The notes below the pieces were generated by a model. The model made no database searches. It saw only the letters and a list, made by a program, of their open reading frames with translations, and was not told the origin of the DNA. Positions 9,712 through 21,324 of a stretch of DNA of 64,000 nucleotides are shown here, one piece after another. Position 1 is the stretch's first letter, and every line of letters starts with the position of its first letter. Source of the DNA: Armillaria gallica (Eukaryota; Basidiomycota; Agaricomycetes; Agaricales; Physalacriaceae); NCBI GenBank assembly GCA_037576215.1, contig JBANDB010000011.1, positions 2,356,001 to 2,420,000 of the forward strand, written 5' to 3'. The position numbers and the translations under genes are program-made.

Positions 9712-12570
9712 ATGGCCTCTGAAGATGACGACCTTGGTCGATTTGATAACATTTGCGATATTCAGGAGACACGAGACAAAGCCAAAGAAATATATCGTTT
9801 AGTAAAATCCAACCCAAATGTTTCCAGCCTCGGCACCGTTGCGTTGGCGGCCATTTGCGCGTATGTCGCGTCGTCGAGGTGAGCAATCTACTCTTAGCCA
9901 AGCATCCGCAGCATCTTATATTCTCCAGGCTTGGAAATAGCGATGTGCAGCGGAACTTGGCCCTTACGGCATCATCTCTCGCCACAATGGCAGATTTCGA
10001 ATCGGGTGTTTCCACTGTAGAATACGCTCTTGGGGGAGGCCACCAAGGGAGAAAGAGTCGTTCCAGTACCCACGGGTTCTACGACAGGCTCATAGAAGAA
10101 CACAGGCTTACAGCTGTGTCGGGGTTTCTCAAGCGCTCTTTGCGCAAGGCCGAGGATTTCTTGGTGATGCAAGCCGTCTTCGACATCGATAACCGGGAGA
10201 TTAAATATGCGATATTCTACTGGATCCACGCGATCCTAATGGTGAGTCCCATTAGAATTCAAAGAAGTATAAATCAATGAACTGTCATTAGCCAAACGTT
10301 CGACTCGATCATGAGGCCTTTCTGGAAGAGACAGGCGACACGGGGAAATTCGACCGCATCGTTCAGCTCCTCACCAGCCGTGCTGTACATTTAAAGGAGC
10401 AAATAACTGCAGAACGCGGCGAACACGTTTCGGCACTACCAAGTCCATATCCCACACCTTCTAAAACCCCGACTCGCGCCCAAAGAAGAGCGAAGCCCGA
10501 AAGGCTTCCAAGTCATTTTGATGCCAATAAGGATACTACACCGACTCGCTCGCTGACTCTCAAGATTCCCCGACCGAGCTCCGATAACAGTTCCTCTGGT
10601 TCTCCGCGCCGATCTCCTGTTCTGCGTACATCTGAAGCAGCTATAGATGGAGCTCCATCAGAATTGGTACGCTCAGCTTTAGTTTATGCACATCGGAAGG
10701 AGTTAATTTATGAGTTTGCTAAAGCCTGAGGATCCGCAGGACGTTGAAATGCTAAAAATACACGAACAAACTGGTGAATTGACGACGCAAGGTCCTGAAG
10801 GTAGGCTATGCACATTTTCGGAAGGAAAGACTCGTCATATAACAGCAAACTTTAGCCCTAGAAAGGCATCCGCACACGCTGCAAGCGTACCTGCAAAGGA
10901 GACTGACTGGTGAACGTTTCTCAATTATATTTTTCTGCTTGCTAATCCCGGATAGAATATCACAAACTTCCCGATGCTCAGCCATTAACACCAGAAGAGG
11001 AGATTGCAGGTAATATCCATGTTAAATTTTTATTTGCAGCACTTGACTGATTGATTACCCTTGCTTAGCGTTGATGGCTGTCTTCGAAGAGAAAGAAGCT
11101 ACACTTTCCGGTATAACCATCAATATTTCGGTTGATACACCTAGCTCAACGAGACATAAGCGGCAAATGCCAATACGGCAACTTTACAGGCCGAGTTATC
11201 CTCGCTAGAAAAGGATCTGAAAACTAAGGACTCAGAACTTGCAGGTTCGTATATTACTTCACTAAATCGAGTCTATGTGATCAGTTTCTAGTTGCCACTA
11301 CGATAATAACTACCCTACAAAGCGAAATGCAGAAGCAGTCGTTTGGTGTGTTAAATATCCTCTTGTTGGTATTTCGTTCGTCTAATTTTGGCGTCTAGAA
11401 CACCAGCACGAACTCGCAATGCTAAAGAACAAACTCGAAAGTTTGTGCCTATCGATTGTAAATGTTAAATATCCCCTTAAACCGGGTTTCAAAGATGCTC
11501 AATACTCAAAGAAGACGCTCCAAGAGCCTCTTAAGAACCAGGTGTCCGAGACTGCAGGTGAGGCTTTCGTTGGTCTGATTGCGATGAATGTTGACTCCGT
11601 GCCTCAGTTCAAACGTCGGGCGAGATGTCAGGTACGTACCAGCCGCAGTCTTTTGTGGCTTAGTCTTCATTCTCTCCAGGTATTGAAACCACAAGTGATC
11701 AACATCTCGAAATGGACCCAGCATTGCAATGTAAGGATCATCATGTTCGATTGAATGCCAGCGCTGATATCGTCATGCCTTTGCCGGATTCAGTGTCAGG
11801 AAGCGGACAGAAAGGTCATCAGAGCAGCCTCTGTTCCGTGGGAATTGAGCTTAACCCGGTTCTTTTCTTATAGAAGCGGAGCATTCACGTCTTCAAAGAG
11901 ACGCAGGTTTTGGAGAGGAGCTTGAAGGTTCGATCTTGTGCATGCGACTGATACATTCATGTCCTCATTGAAAGTGTACTAGAATTTCAAGATGGGGATT
12001 CGCACCAGGGAGACACGCTTGAAGGTATTGTCATCTCAGTTCTAATGTTATCTGAAGTTGAATAGACTGTTCATCAGATGAGATTCAAAGGCTGCAGGAT
12101 CAAAACCTTATGATAACGACTCGCTACAAGCGAAAAATCGATGGTACGGTCGTGACATTAGACACCTATTTGCATCTCACCTCTCCACGAATCTAGCACT
12201 CAAGCACCAAATCACTTCGGAGCGTATAACGAGACAGCAGCAGGATATCTTGGAGTATCTCAACATCACTGCTCAGAGCACACATTTGTCCGAAGCCATT
12301 GATGACTATGAGCCGCGGAGCGAAACGTCAAGACGCGTCCTAATGGCCGTGAGATCGCATCTGAGGGCACTAAATGCCATCGGAGAGAGGCGTAGGAACA
12401 TACCTTTAAAATATGACAAGTTAGTAGAGGTGGTGACGAATCGGTACGACATTAAGGAGGAAGACGAGGATGAGATGGGGGATTTTGATTTGTGGGGAGT
12501 TCAAGGTGAGGATGAGGATGAAGAACTGGAGCCCAAGCACAAGAAACGAAAGGTCGCATCCGTTTCGTAG
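9712..12570 (+). CDS. Nuclear coiled-coil protein built from a train of small phase-1 exons
   Basis: I do not recognise the family. The N-terminal globular part (MASEDDDLGRFDNICD ... VALAAICAYVASSRLGN ... YAIFYWIHAILMPNVR) looks all-helical, with a faint cyclin-box/ORC6-like flavour that I would not rely on. A Pro/Ser-rich linker follows with CDK-like sites (TPSKTPTR, SPRRSPV). From 10725 the gene is cut into 13 small internal exons, every one starting and ending in phase 1. They give coiled-coil-like pieces such as LQAELSSLEKDLKTKDSELA, EHQHELAMLKNKLE and DEIQRLQDQNL. The last exon carries a helical domain (SRRVLMAVRSHLRALNA), an acidic run and the basic signal KHKKRKV before the stop. The frame is continuous through all inferred junctions, which supports one gene rather than two. 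Confidence 0.65.
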
Positions 12571-13638
12571 TTCCTTTACCTTCTTCTGTTCTGCGGCGTA
12601 TACAGATTAGGATATCGGGGAGTGGAGATGTAATGCATATTTCATATGTAATATTACCTAGGTCAGTGCTCGACAGCTCGTGATCGCGTTTTCTTCGTAT
12701 GCGGGATCATTTCTAGAAAAATTTCATTCGCAACAAAGGGCGGAACATTGCGTCATTTTCCGAGATACAACGGGGTCTGTAATATAAAAGCAGTACTTCA
12801 GTACTTAAGTCTATATCTTGTATAGCTGCCAAGGTCGACCGTGCATCGTTCCGAATCAGGCTCGTTTGCTTCATCCCTGACAGTCTTTTCACTGAGTTGA
12901 TTAGGGAAATTAACGACTTCAAGAATTTTCTATTGCGTACGTGTATTTTACTTTGCTTTCAAGGCGTCATGCCGACTTATTTACCTTCATAATTGACTTG
13001 GTCGTGGCGGTCATTCCATCCCTACTTGTCAGTGTCTCAAATCGCCCCAGCCAGTGGTGCAAAAATCAAAACTGTCAAGGTCAGGTCGTATCCCAGACTT
13101 TGTATGTTGGCCACATGGGGAAATAAGAGCATCGGTCCTCGGATTTTCCTGTGTGGCTCGTTGTGCCGAGCCCCCTTCCATCAGCACCTTTCCCCCTCTT
13201 GGTCTAGTTCTGCCTTGCTCTGCTCCGGTATACCCATCTCGGCATTTCAGTGACGACCACTTCCCTTCCTTAGAACTAAACACACATCACTTCCTTCCGA
13301 CACTCGACTCTTCTCTCTTTTTAAATAAATAAAGCCGTAGGCCCTCAGAAAAGCTCCGACAGGATCAAATACTGGCGAGCATACTTACTACCCGTTGAGC
13401 TGACTTCGTGAAGTCACTCATGGTGTCCAACATAAGTTAGGGAGGTAGTAGTTATCATGATTAGCAACAAAAGGCCCGAAGACCACAGACACAGACGGTA
13501 GTAAGCGTGTGAACAATCGGTGCATATGGACTCGGAGATCACCGGCCGCCACCCTTTCACTTCTGCAGCCGTACGTCGATGGCGGTCCAAAACGTAAAAT
13601 GACTAGCGCCAAAATCTCACGCTTCTTTCTCCGCAAAC
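12571..13638. other. Intergenic region with one copy of a hairpin repeat
   Basis: About 1.07 kb. The first half is the 3' flank of the coiled-coil gene. At 13101-13160 lies one copy of the 60 bp hairpin repeat described separately. It is followed by a pyrimidine-rich stretch (to about 13325) that resembles the sequence after the second copy. No gene was recognised. Confidence 0.5.
13101..13160. repeat. 60 bp hairpin repeat, copy 1
   Basis: Matches 57 of 60 positions of 15056-15115. It contains inverted arms at 13110-13124 and 13143-13157 (12 of 15 pairs). It lies about 480 bp upstream of the SDR start. The origin is unknown. Confidence 0.8.
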
Positions 13639-15008
13639 ATGGGTGGAATACAGTCCTTCATTACCCAGACCTGGCCGCCCCAGCCGAAGTTCTCCATCGA
13701 CCAAATCCCTGACCTATCTGGGAAAGTTGTCATCATTACTGGAGGAAACACGGGCGTGGGATACGAAACTGCGAAGGTTTGTGTGCTTATCTGCCGCTTC
13801 GATATCTGACTAAGGAACAGGATTCTGTAGGCACTTCTTCCTCGCAATGCTAAAGTCTATATCGCCAGCCGTAGCGCTAAGAAGGCTGGAGACGCTATAG
13901 ACAAGCTCCGTGAAGATACCGGGAAGGATGCTATCTTCCTGCCACTAGATTTAGCAAGCCTCAAGTCCATCCGTGCGGCTGCAGAACAATTTCTGAGGTG
14001 TGTTGAATCGTGACTCGGAGCAAGACAGACTCTTATAACAGGACTCTCGATTAGCAAAGAAAAGGAATTGAATATTCTCTTCAACAATGCGTGAGCTCTT
14101 CACAAGTCACGTTGAACGCCTATGAATATCATCTTGCAGCGGCGTCATGGAACCCAACATCGACGAATTGACAGAGGAAGGCTATGATTTGACCATCGGA
14201 GTCAATGTCGTCGGTTCGTTATCATCTGCGCGCACTTTTACAGCTTACGAATGACTCTTAATAAAAACAGGCCATTTTTACTTCACAAAACTCTTGCTTC
14301 CTGCGCTCTTGGCAGTATCCCAGAATACCCCTGGAAATGAGGCTCGGATCGTCAATACGGCTTCATTTGCATCCGAGTTGGCTGACAAGCTCGACTATGA
14401 CACTTTTAAGGATGGTCCTACTCGACGGAAACTTGGAATAGTGTCCATGTACTGGCAGAGCAAATTTGTGCGTATTTTAACCTGAGTATCGCCATGTACT
14501 CAAAGCTTCTTTTAGGCTAATCTGTTGTACTCAACGGAATTCTCCCGCCGATATCGTGAGGCTGGTATAGTCTGCTCGTGCGTTAATCCTGGTCAACATT
14601 TTTCTTCTTCTAGCTTTTCGTATAGTGTGATGTTCATTTCCAGGTAATATTGCAACCGAACTGCAGCGAACTCTTCAGCCGGGCGTTAAGCGCTTTCTGA
14701 TTGTGAGTCTCTCAGGCTTGCGCTGCATCTTCCTGCTCTATCTGTTGGTACCTGTGCTATAGCGTCGCATCTTATACCCTGCACCTTATGGCGCGTTGAC
14801 TCAACTGTATGCTGGCACATCGCTCGAAGGCGCTGACTTCAATGGCAAGGTAACGTCATTCCATCGATATTGTTACTCGAAATAATAATTGGCGCTTCAG
14901 TACCTCATTCCCTGGGCCCGCCTTGGGACACCTAATCCTGCATCTCAAGACGAGCAGACGGGGAAACAGCTGTGGGACTGGCTCGAGGATCAGGTCAAAG
15001 ATGCTTGA
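13639..15008 (+). CDS. Short-chain dehydrogenase (retinol-dehydrogenase/WWOX-like SDR)
   Basis: NAD(P)-dependent oxidoreductase of the group that contains retinol dehydrogenases and many fungal hypothetical SDRs. The start [14 protein letters not shown] leads into the cofactor motif TGGNTGVG at about residue 40. NNAG is formed across an intron. VNTASFAS and YWQSK supply the catalytic Ser, Tyr and Lys, and [11 protein letters not shown] is the usual post-active-site segment. The C-terminus is [13 protein letters not shown]. About eight short introns were inferred; one acceptor must be the second AG (GATTAG) to avoid a stop. Length is about 315-330 residues, normal for the class. It is flanked on both sides by copies of a 60 bp hairpin repeat. 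Confidence 0.87.
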
Positions 15009-15983
15009 TGGCGGATGATGTAGTCTGACCTATGTGATGAGTGCACTTCACCTCGTGTATGTTGGCCACACGGGGAAATAAGAGCATTGGTCCTCGGATT
15101 TCCCTGTGTGGCTCGCACATCCACAACTCCCCCTCTCTACCTTGATCGCCTTCAAGTACCCATATCGTGTGACAACAATCTCCCTCTCTACCTAGGCCTA
15201 AACCCACATCACTTCCTTTCCAAAACTCGACACTCCTCTTTTTGACACCATCTATTCAGCATTCCGTTGACTTTTTAACCTCGCCATGTAGCCTGCGAAA
15301 AATGACATTTCCTTGGTTCTTGTGCTGACTATCGGTTCATGCCCATACCTCTGTTAATCATCCCACCGATTACTTAGTGTCGACGGAGATTAATTACTGG
15401 TCTCTGTTACATGTGCTACAAGACCTCGTTCGTACGATTTTACGACACCAGGAAGTATGATTATTCGCGTTCTTATAGAGTCACTTGCGGCACAGTTCAT
15501 CGGATCCGAATTGATTCGTGATGACTCACACATATCATGATTTGATTGATGGGAATGACACGGGCGGCGTAAAGTGGCACCATTGTAATCACGCGTCGTG
15601 TTTCAGACGCGTCGACAAAGCACAACACCGCGTCTCGTTGAATTCTCGTGACTACTAATTAAAGTACGTATTCACGGCTAGCAGAGAGGAAGAATGTTCT
15701 GATTTTTTTTGGGACACGCGACAATTGTCTCTTAGATGCATTTACCTATTGTTTCGAATCCACAAGTGTCTTGGTACAGTCTTACGAATCCATCGAGTGG
15801 GTGTTGAATGCCATCAGGACGCAGTTTCCTAAACAGGATGGCTTAGTCAGAGACCTAATTTATAGACGCGTTTTTTTCAGTGACCCTTGTCTCCCTACCA
15901 CCACCTGTCCCTCTATCTCCCACTTCCTCCCCTGCGACCCCCACTTATCTTTCTGACTATATTGACCTTCTACGCTGTTCAAC
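15009..15983 (+). promoter_or_regulatory. RNR1 upstream region with clustered ACGCGT (MCB) boxes
   Basis: Nearly 1 kb without a gene. It holds the second hairpin repeat just after the SDR stop. It also has ACGCGT at 15591-15596, 15607-15612 and 15866-15871, the last about 115 bp before the RNR1 start. Four more ACGCGT sites occur in the first 250 bp of the gene. In yeasts this hexamer is the MBF site driving G1/S transcription of ribonucleotide reductase genes. Function here is inferred from that precedent. Confidence 0.65.
15056..15115. repeat. 60 bp hairpin repeat, copy 2
   Basis: 57 of 60 positions match 13101-13160. Arms 15065-15079 and 15098-15112 pair at 14 of 15 positions around an 18 nt loop. 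It begins 47 bp after the SDR stop codon. Confidence 0.8.
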
Positions 15984-18900
15984 ATGTCTATGGCCTATGT
16001 CTTCAAGAGAGGTACGTCGTCTACCTTTGTGCTGCGCACCGTGTCTCATCATCTTTTCCTTTGCAGACGGGTTCGTTTCTTCTACGCGTCGTAGCGCGTC
16101 CCTGCTGTGACTGACTGCTGTTTTTGCTTCTCTAGGCGCAAGGAACGCGTCCAGTTCGACAAGGCGAGCACATCTGTCACCTGGACACGCGTCTAGACCA
16201 GCTAACGTTCTTATCTCTAGATCACAACGCGTATCGATAAGCTATGTTATGGCCTCGACATGAACTATGTCAACCCAATCGAGTACGCCAGTGTCGTTTT
16301 TGTCGTCGGAGGCGCGTCGCTGATTGTTGTCATAGGGTTACCCAGAAAGTCGTGCAGGGCGTCTATCAGGGCGTTACCACTGTAGAACTCGATGTCAGTC
16401 TCCACTTTTCCTCGCGCCATTCGTCCCTGACCTCCTCTGTAGAACCTTGCTTCTGAGACTGCCGCCTACCTGACCACCAAGCACCCCGACTATGCTGTTC
16501 TTGCTGCGCGCATCGCCATTTCGAACTTGCACAAGGAAACTAAGAAGAGTTTCTCCCATGTCATTGAAGACCTCTACAAATACAGTGCGTCTCTTATCCC
16601 AGCATACTAGCCAGCGACTCACAAGGTAATAGTCAACCCGAAGAACAACCGACCGGCAGCCATGATCTCCAAAGAGACCTACGAGGTTGTCAAAGCCAAT
16701 GCTGAAATTCTTGACTCTGCCATCATCTATAACCGTGACTTCCACTACAACTAGTGAGTGGCGTTTGCATTACATGCCGTCATGATTGTAAGCTTTCTCC
16801 CGCTAGCTTTGGTTTCAAGACTTTGGAACGGTCATACCTTCTTCGCCTCAATGGGCGTGTTGCCGAGCGCCCTCAACATATGATCATGCGTGTAGCCGTC
16901 GGTATTCACGGTAACGACATCGACCGCGTCCTCGAGACATACAATCTCATGTCTGAGCGGTATTTCACACACGCATCGCCAACCTTATTCAATGCTGGGA
17001 CACCCCACCCTCAGCTCTCATCTTGCTTCCTCGTCTGTATGAAGGACGATTCTATAGAGGGCATCTACGATACCCTGAAGAGCTGCGCCATGATTAGTAA
17101 GACGGCTGGCGGTATTGGTCTCAGCATTCATAACATTCGCGCTACTGGGTACGGACTTTGTCGCGCGTGACTGTCTAGGCTTTCTAACAAGGTTTTCAGA
17201 TCATACATTGCCGGAACCAATGGGTACTCCAATGGTATCATCCCGATGCTGCGAGCTTATGACGCTACTGCGCGTTATGTCGATCAAGGCGGTAACAAGC
17301 GCCCCGGAGCATTCGCGATCTATCTTGAACCTTGGCATCCTGATATCTTTGAGTTCCTCGATCTTAGAAAGAACCACGGCAAGGAAGAAAGCCGTGCTCG
17401 CGATCTTTTCTACGCACTTTGGATTCCTGACCTTTTGTAAGTCGTCAAGCACATTTTGAGAGTCTGTATACTGAGTATCTTGATAGCATGAAGCGCGTCG
17501 AGGCCAACGCCGAATGGTCGTTTTTCTGCCCCAACGAGGCTCCTGGTCTGCATGAAGTATATGGCGACGAGTTCGAGAAGCTCTACGAGAAGTACGAGAA
17601 AGAAGGTCGTGCGCGCAAAACAGTTCCAGCCCAGAAGTTGTGGTATGCGATTCTCGACGCGCAAGTTGAGACCGGAAACCCTTTCATGGTCTATAAAGAT
17701 GCTGCTAATGGTTCGTCCTTCCGTCATTTTTGTTGATTACTCTGTCTCATCGTAATTCCAGCCAAGTCGAATCAAAAGAACCTCGGTGTCATCAAGTCAT
17801 CCAACCTATGCACTGAGATCATCGAGTACTCTTCTCCAGATGAAATCGCTGTCTGCAATCTAGCGTCGCTTGCCCTCCCTACCTTCATTTCTCACGGTGC
17901 ATACGACTTCAAGAAGCTTCATGCAGTTGCCAAGACCGTCGCATTCAACCTGAATCGGATCATCGATGTCAATTACTATCCTGTCCCGGAAGCCCGTCGT
18001 TCGAACTTCCGACACCGCCCTATTGGTATCGGTGTGCAGGGTCTCGCTGACACTTTCATGGCTCTCCACATGCCCTTCGACTCTCCTGAGGCCAAAAAGC
18101 TCAATATACAGATCTTCGAAACCATCTACCATGGTGCTCTGGAAGCTAGCGCTGAGATGGCAGAGAAGGACGGACCTTACGAAACGTGGATGGGTAGTCC
18201 TGCTCAACAAGGCCAGCTCCAGTACGACCTTTGGGGCGTTGCCCCGACGGATCTCTGGGACTGGGACTCGCTGAAGGCAAAGATTGCCAAGATGGGCCTC
18301 CGAAACTCTTTGTTGACCGCCCCCATGCCCACCGCATCGACCAGTCAGATTCTTGGTTTCAATGAATGCTTTGAACCCTACACAAGGTGTGTTGTCTCTC
18401 TTTTCTTATGATGTTATCGCTCATTGTCTTTGTAGCAACATCTACACTCGTCGTGTGCTCGCCGGTGAATTCCAGGTCGTTTGTCCTTGGCTCCTCCGTG
18501 AACTCGTTGACCTTGGTCTCTGGGACGATAACATGAAGAACATGATCATCGCACACAACGGCTCGATCCAGAACATTCCTAACATTCCCGATAACGTCAA
18601 GGCCATCTACAAGACAGTGTGGGAGATTAGCCAGAAGAAAATCATCGATCTCGCTGCTGATCGCGGTGCCTTCATTTGCCAGAGTCAGAGTCTGAACATA
18701 CACCTTCAAGCACCGACACTCGGCCAACTGACGAGCATGCATTTCTATGGATGGAGGAAGGGGTTGAAGACGGGTATGTACTACCTCCGGACACGGTCGG
18801 CGGCCCAGGCCATCCAGTTCACCGTCGACGCGAGCGTTCTGAAGGAGGCGAAGGTACATCAGTCGCAAGCAGCACCGCCCTTGTCGCGTATCGTTACCCC

Positions 18901-19195
18901 CGCAGTCCCCGCCGTCGCCCCCGCTAAGACTGCCCTCAATGTTTTACCCACACCTGCTTCCTCACCATCTACGTCGACTACAGTGTCACCCTCAGATACC
19001 CCTACCGTTTCATCTTCATCTTCATCGACATCTGTGTCGTCATCATCGGTGCTAGATGATGTCTTGAAGGAGGTTGCTGAAGAGAATCCGGAGTACGCTG
19101 CTGCTCTGAGACGACAGAAGGAGCGCGAGTATGAAGCTGAGAAACTTCTGTGCTCGCTAGAGAACAAAGACGCTTGTGTGATGTGCTCTGGTTGA
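15984..19195 (+). CDS. rnr1: Ribonucleoside-diphosphate reductase large subunit (class Ia)
   Basis: Makes deoxyribonucleotides for DNA synthesis; the R1 chain holds the active and allosteric sites. The N-terminal ATP-cone is visible ([32 protein letters not shown]). Catalytic features follow: the redox cysteine in [12 protein letters not shown], the NLCTE motif with the thiyl-radical Cys and Glu, and [19 protein letters not shown]. The C-terminal shuttle pair is CVMC, four residues from the end. A Ser/Thr/Pro-rich spacer of roughly 100 residues separates the barrel from that pair. The 5' half has many short introns. The one at 16164-16220 has a GC donor (AAG|GCGAGC). The 3' half from about 17750 is nearly intronless. 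Length is about 870-900 residues, as expected. MCB boxes upstream suggest cell-cycle control. No lesion was seen. Confidence 0.96.
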
Positions 19196-19642
19196 ACAAG
19201 GACCCTAGTTCCTTCGTCAGTTTGTGTGTACGCTTTGTATAGAAGATCTTAATTGTTTCGCTATGTACTCTCATTGGTTTATGTACTGTTATATTTTTAT
19301 TTCGCGTTGTCCAGTTATAATTCTGCAATAGATTTCACTTGCTTTATCTCGAAGGTTGCAACGTCGCCGGCTTGCCTTGGCCCGTTACTATCATGGTTTC
19401 CGTCAATGAAAGTCTCCGTCATTATTGCCTGTAATATAAGTACGTACTGATGCGACTAAGTACTATCTATAGTGGGAAATTCCAACGCTGCGATAGCGGC
19501 AATCGTTATTCTTTGCGCTATTCTGGCCCCTGAAAGGTCTGGGCCTTGGGCGAGTCAAAAAGGAAAGTATCACGTGGCCGTGGCGAAACCAGTTCCGACT
19601 CCGTCGTCACCGAATCTGTCTGTTTCTTCCACCACCACAACG
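19196..19642. other. Spacer between RNR1 and the F-box gene
   Basis: About 450 bp of RNR1 3' flank and F-box leader. An open frame runs through from 19472, but the likely start is the ATG at 19643. No repeats were recognised. Confidence 0.4.
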
Positions 19643-21324
19643 ATGTCCATCCGCGGGAGCAACTCGTTGCCTTTGAGCGACGACGTAATAGAGCAGATAT
19701 TCCACTGTTTGCCGTCCTTCTCCTCTCTTCAATCAACCATCCGGGTGTGCAAAGATTTCTACAAGATCTTCAACGCTCATCCGAGGACGATAGTGCGAAG
19801 GGTGGCGTACAACATTGCTGGGCCAGCTCTTCCGCAAGCCATGAGATTACTTCGGTATAGAAGTGAGGATGATACAGATTCGTCTTCTTCAGAGGGATCG
19901 GCACATGCAGACGATGAAATTCTGTCCGACTACGGACCGGTGTCGAATTCAGCAGCCGAGACGACCAACGGACCTCCTCTCACGCAGTCCGAGACGAAGA
20001 AATTAATAAATATTGCCAGGGTTGCCAGTAAACTGGAGGATCTGTTCAGTTTCAGGTGCGTTGCTGACTGTTAGATCAGTATCACTCTAACCTGTAAGCC
20101 TCAGACATAAAGATCGGTCGTCGAAAATCAGTAAATTGTCATCAATGGAATCATGGCGCTTTCGTCGAGCTATCTATCGTCTTATGCTCTTCTCTCGTGT
20201 CTTTCCTGGCTCCAAGTACCACTTCCTTAGCGACGATGAAGATGACAACGATGACGATACGGACGCAAATTTCAAGAGAATTCGCGATGATAGACAAGCG
20301 AAGAGAGATTTCATAGAAGACCTTTTCACAGAAGAAATCATTGAAATGTATGCCGTTGCACACTTCCTTGTCGAGATAGCAGAATGGGCATCACTGGCGC
20401 ATGTCGGATCCATTGACCGTATGTCATAATTATTCCAAGAGAGGGATGCGAAATTCTCATGCATATCCCTAGCGGCTTATTTCGGTGATGTTGCTTTATG
20501 TGCTGGGCCGGAAGCGATACTAGCTTCATATGAAGAAGGATCAGTGGTTCCCATTCAAGATGCCGCCGAAGAAATCGACCTAGTTCAAGAGCTAATTACA
20601 GAATATATCGAACATCCCTTCCGTACCGTTCTGGAGTCGACCAAAACTGTCATACCTGCGAAAGACAAGACCCTCTGGAGCAAGATCTTGAGTGACGTTG
20701 AAGGAGAGGACGATGTTTGTGCGTAAATATGCTCATCGGCGAGACGTGTTTTCCGCTCATCTCTAACTCCTTCAGGCAAGCAATGTGGTGCAGCTGAAGG
20801 TTTGAACTTGTGGTCTGAATCCAGTGTGTATATTTGCCTTGTACATATTGCGGCTGGGTGTGCTCACGCGAGGGTTAAAGACTGGGAATACCTTCGCGGG
20901 ATGCCCACGTTTACCATAAATCAAATCCGCCAGTACCTTAAGGGTCTATTACCTCAAAGCATTACTGAAAGCGCATTCTTGCGCGTGCAGCTTGAGCCTA
21001 TCAATCAACCCTCTCTTTACACGGACATGGTGGCTGAGCTCTTCGACGTCAAAAGACCCGAGTTCGATGATTGGGATAAAGAAGATCTCTTATGCACACC
21101 ATGCTTGACGATATTTGTCGGTGAACACCTACATCTCTGGTTATTGGAGAGAAAGCGCGCTTCTGGCAGACAAATACCGGAAGATTGTTGGTATGGATAT
21201 AACTGCCGGACGCAAACTCACAGAAGGGAGCATGCGGAGAAGTTGAACGTAAGTTGCCTACACTTGTTGTTTGCGGGTTCTCATTGTCACCGAACAGCAT
21301 CTGAGCCTTCCGACACGGGGATAA
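19643..21324 (+). CDS. F-box protein of a mushroom-expanded family
   Basis: Probable substrate receptor for an SCF ubiquitin ligase. An N-terminal F-box (LPLSDDVIEQIFHCLPSFSS, then RVCKDFYKIFN) is at residues 8-50. Acidic low-complexity stretches follow, with a long helical/acidic domain and a C-terminal segment DCWYGYNCRTQTHRREHAEKLN that resembles the His/Cys tail of related mushroom F-box proteins. Introns are inferred at the FSFR/HKDRS, ID/PAYFG, DV/CKQCG and KLN/HLSLP junctions, ending at TAA 21322-21324. CKQCGAAEG may add a small metal-binding motif. A decayed duplicate of this gene and its 3' flank lies at about 24030-25480. Substrate unknown. Confidence 0.7.
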
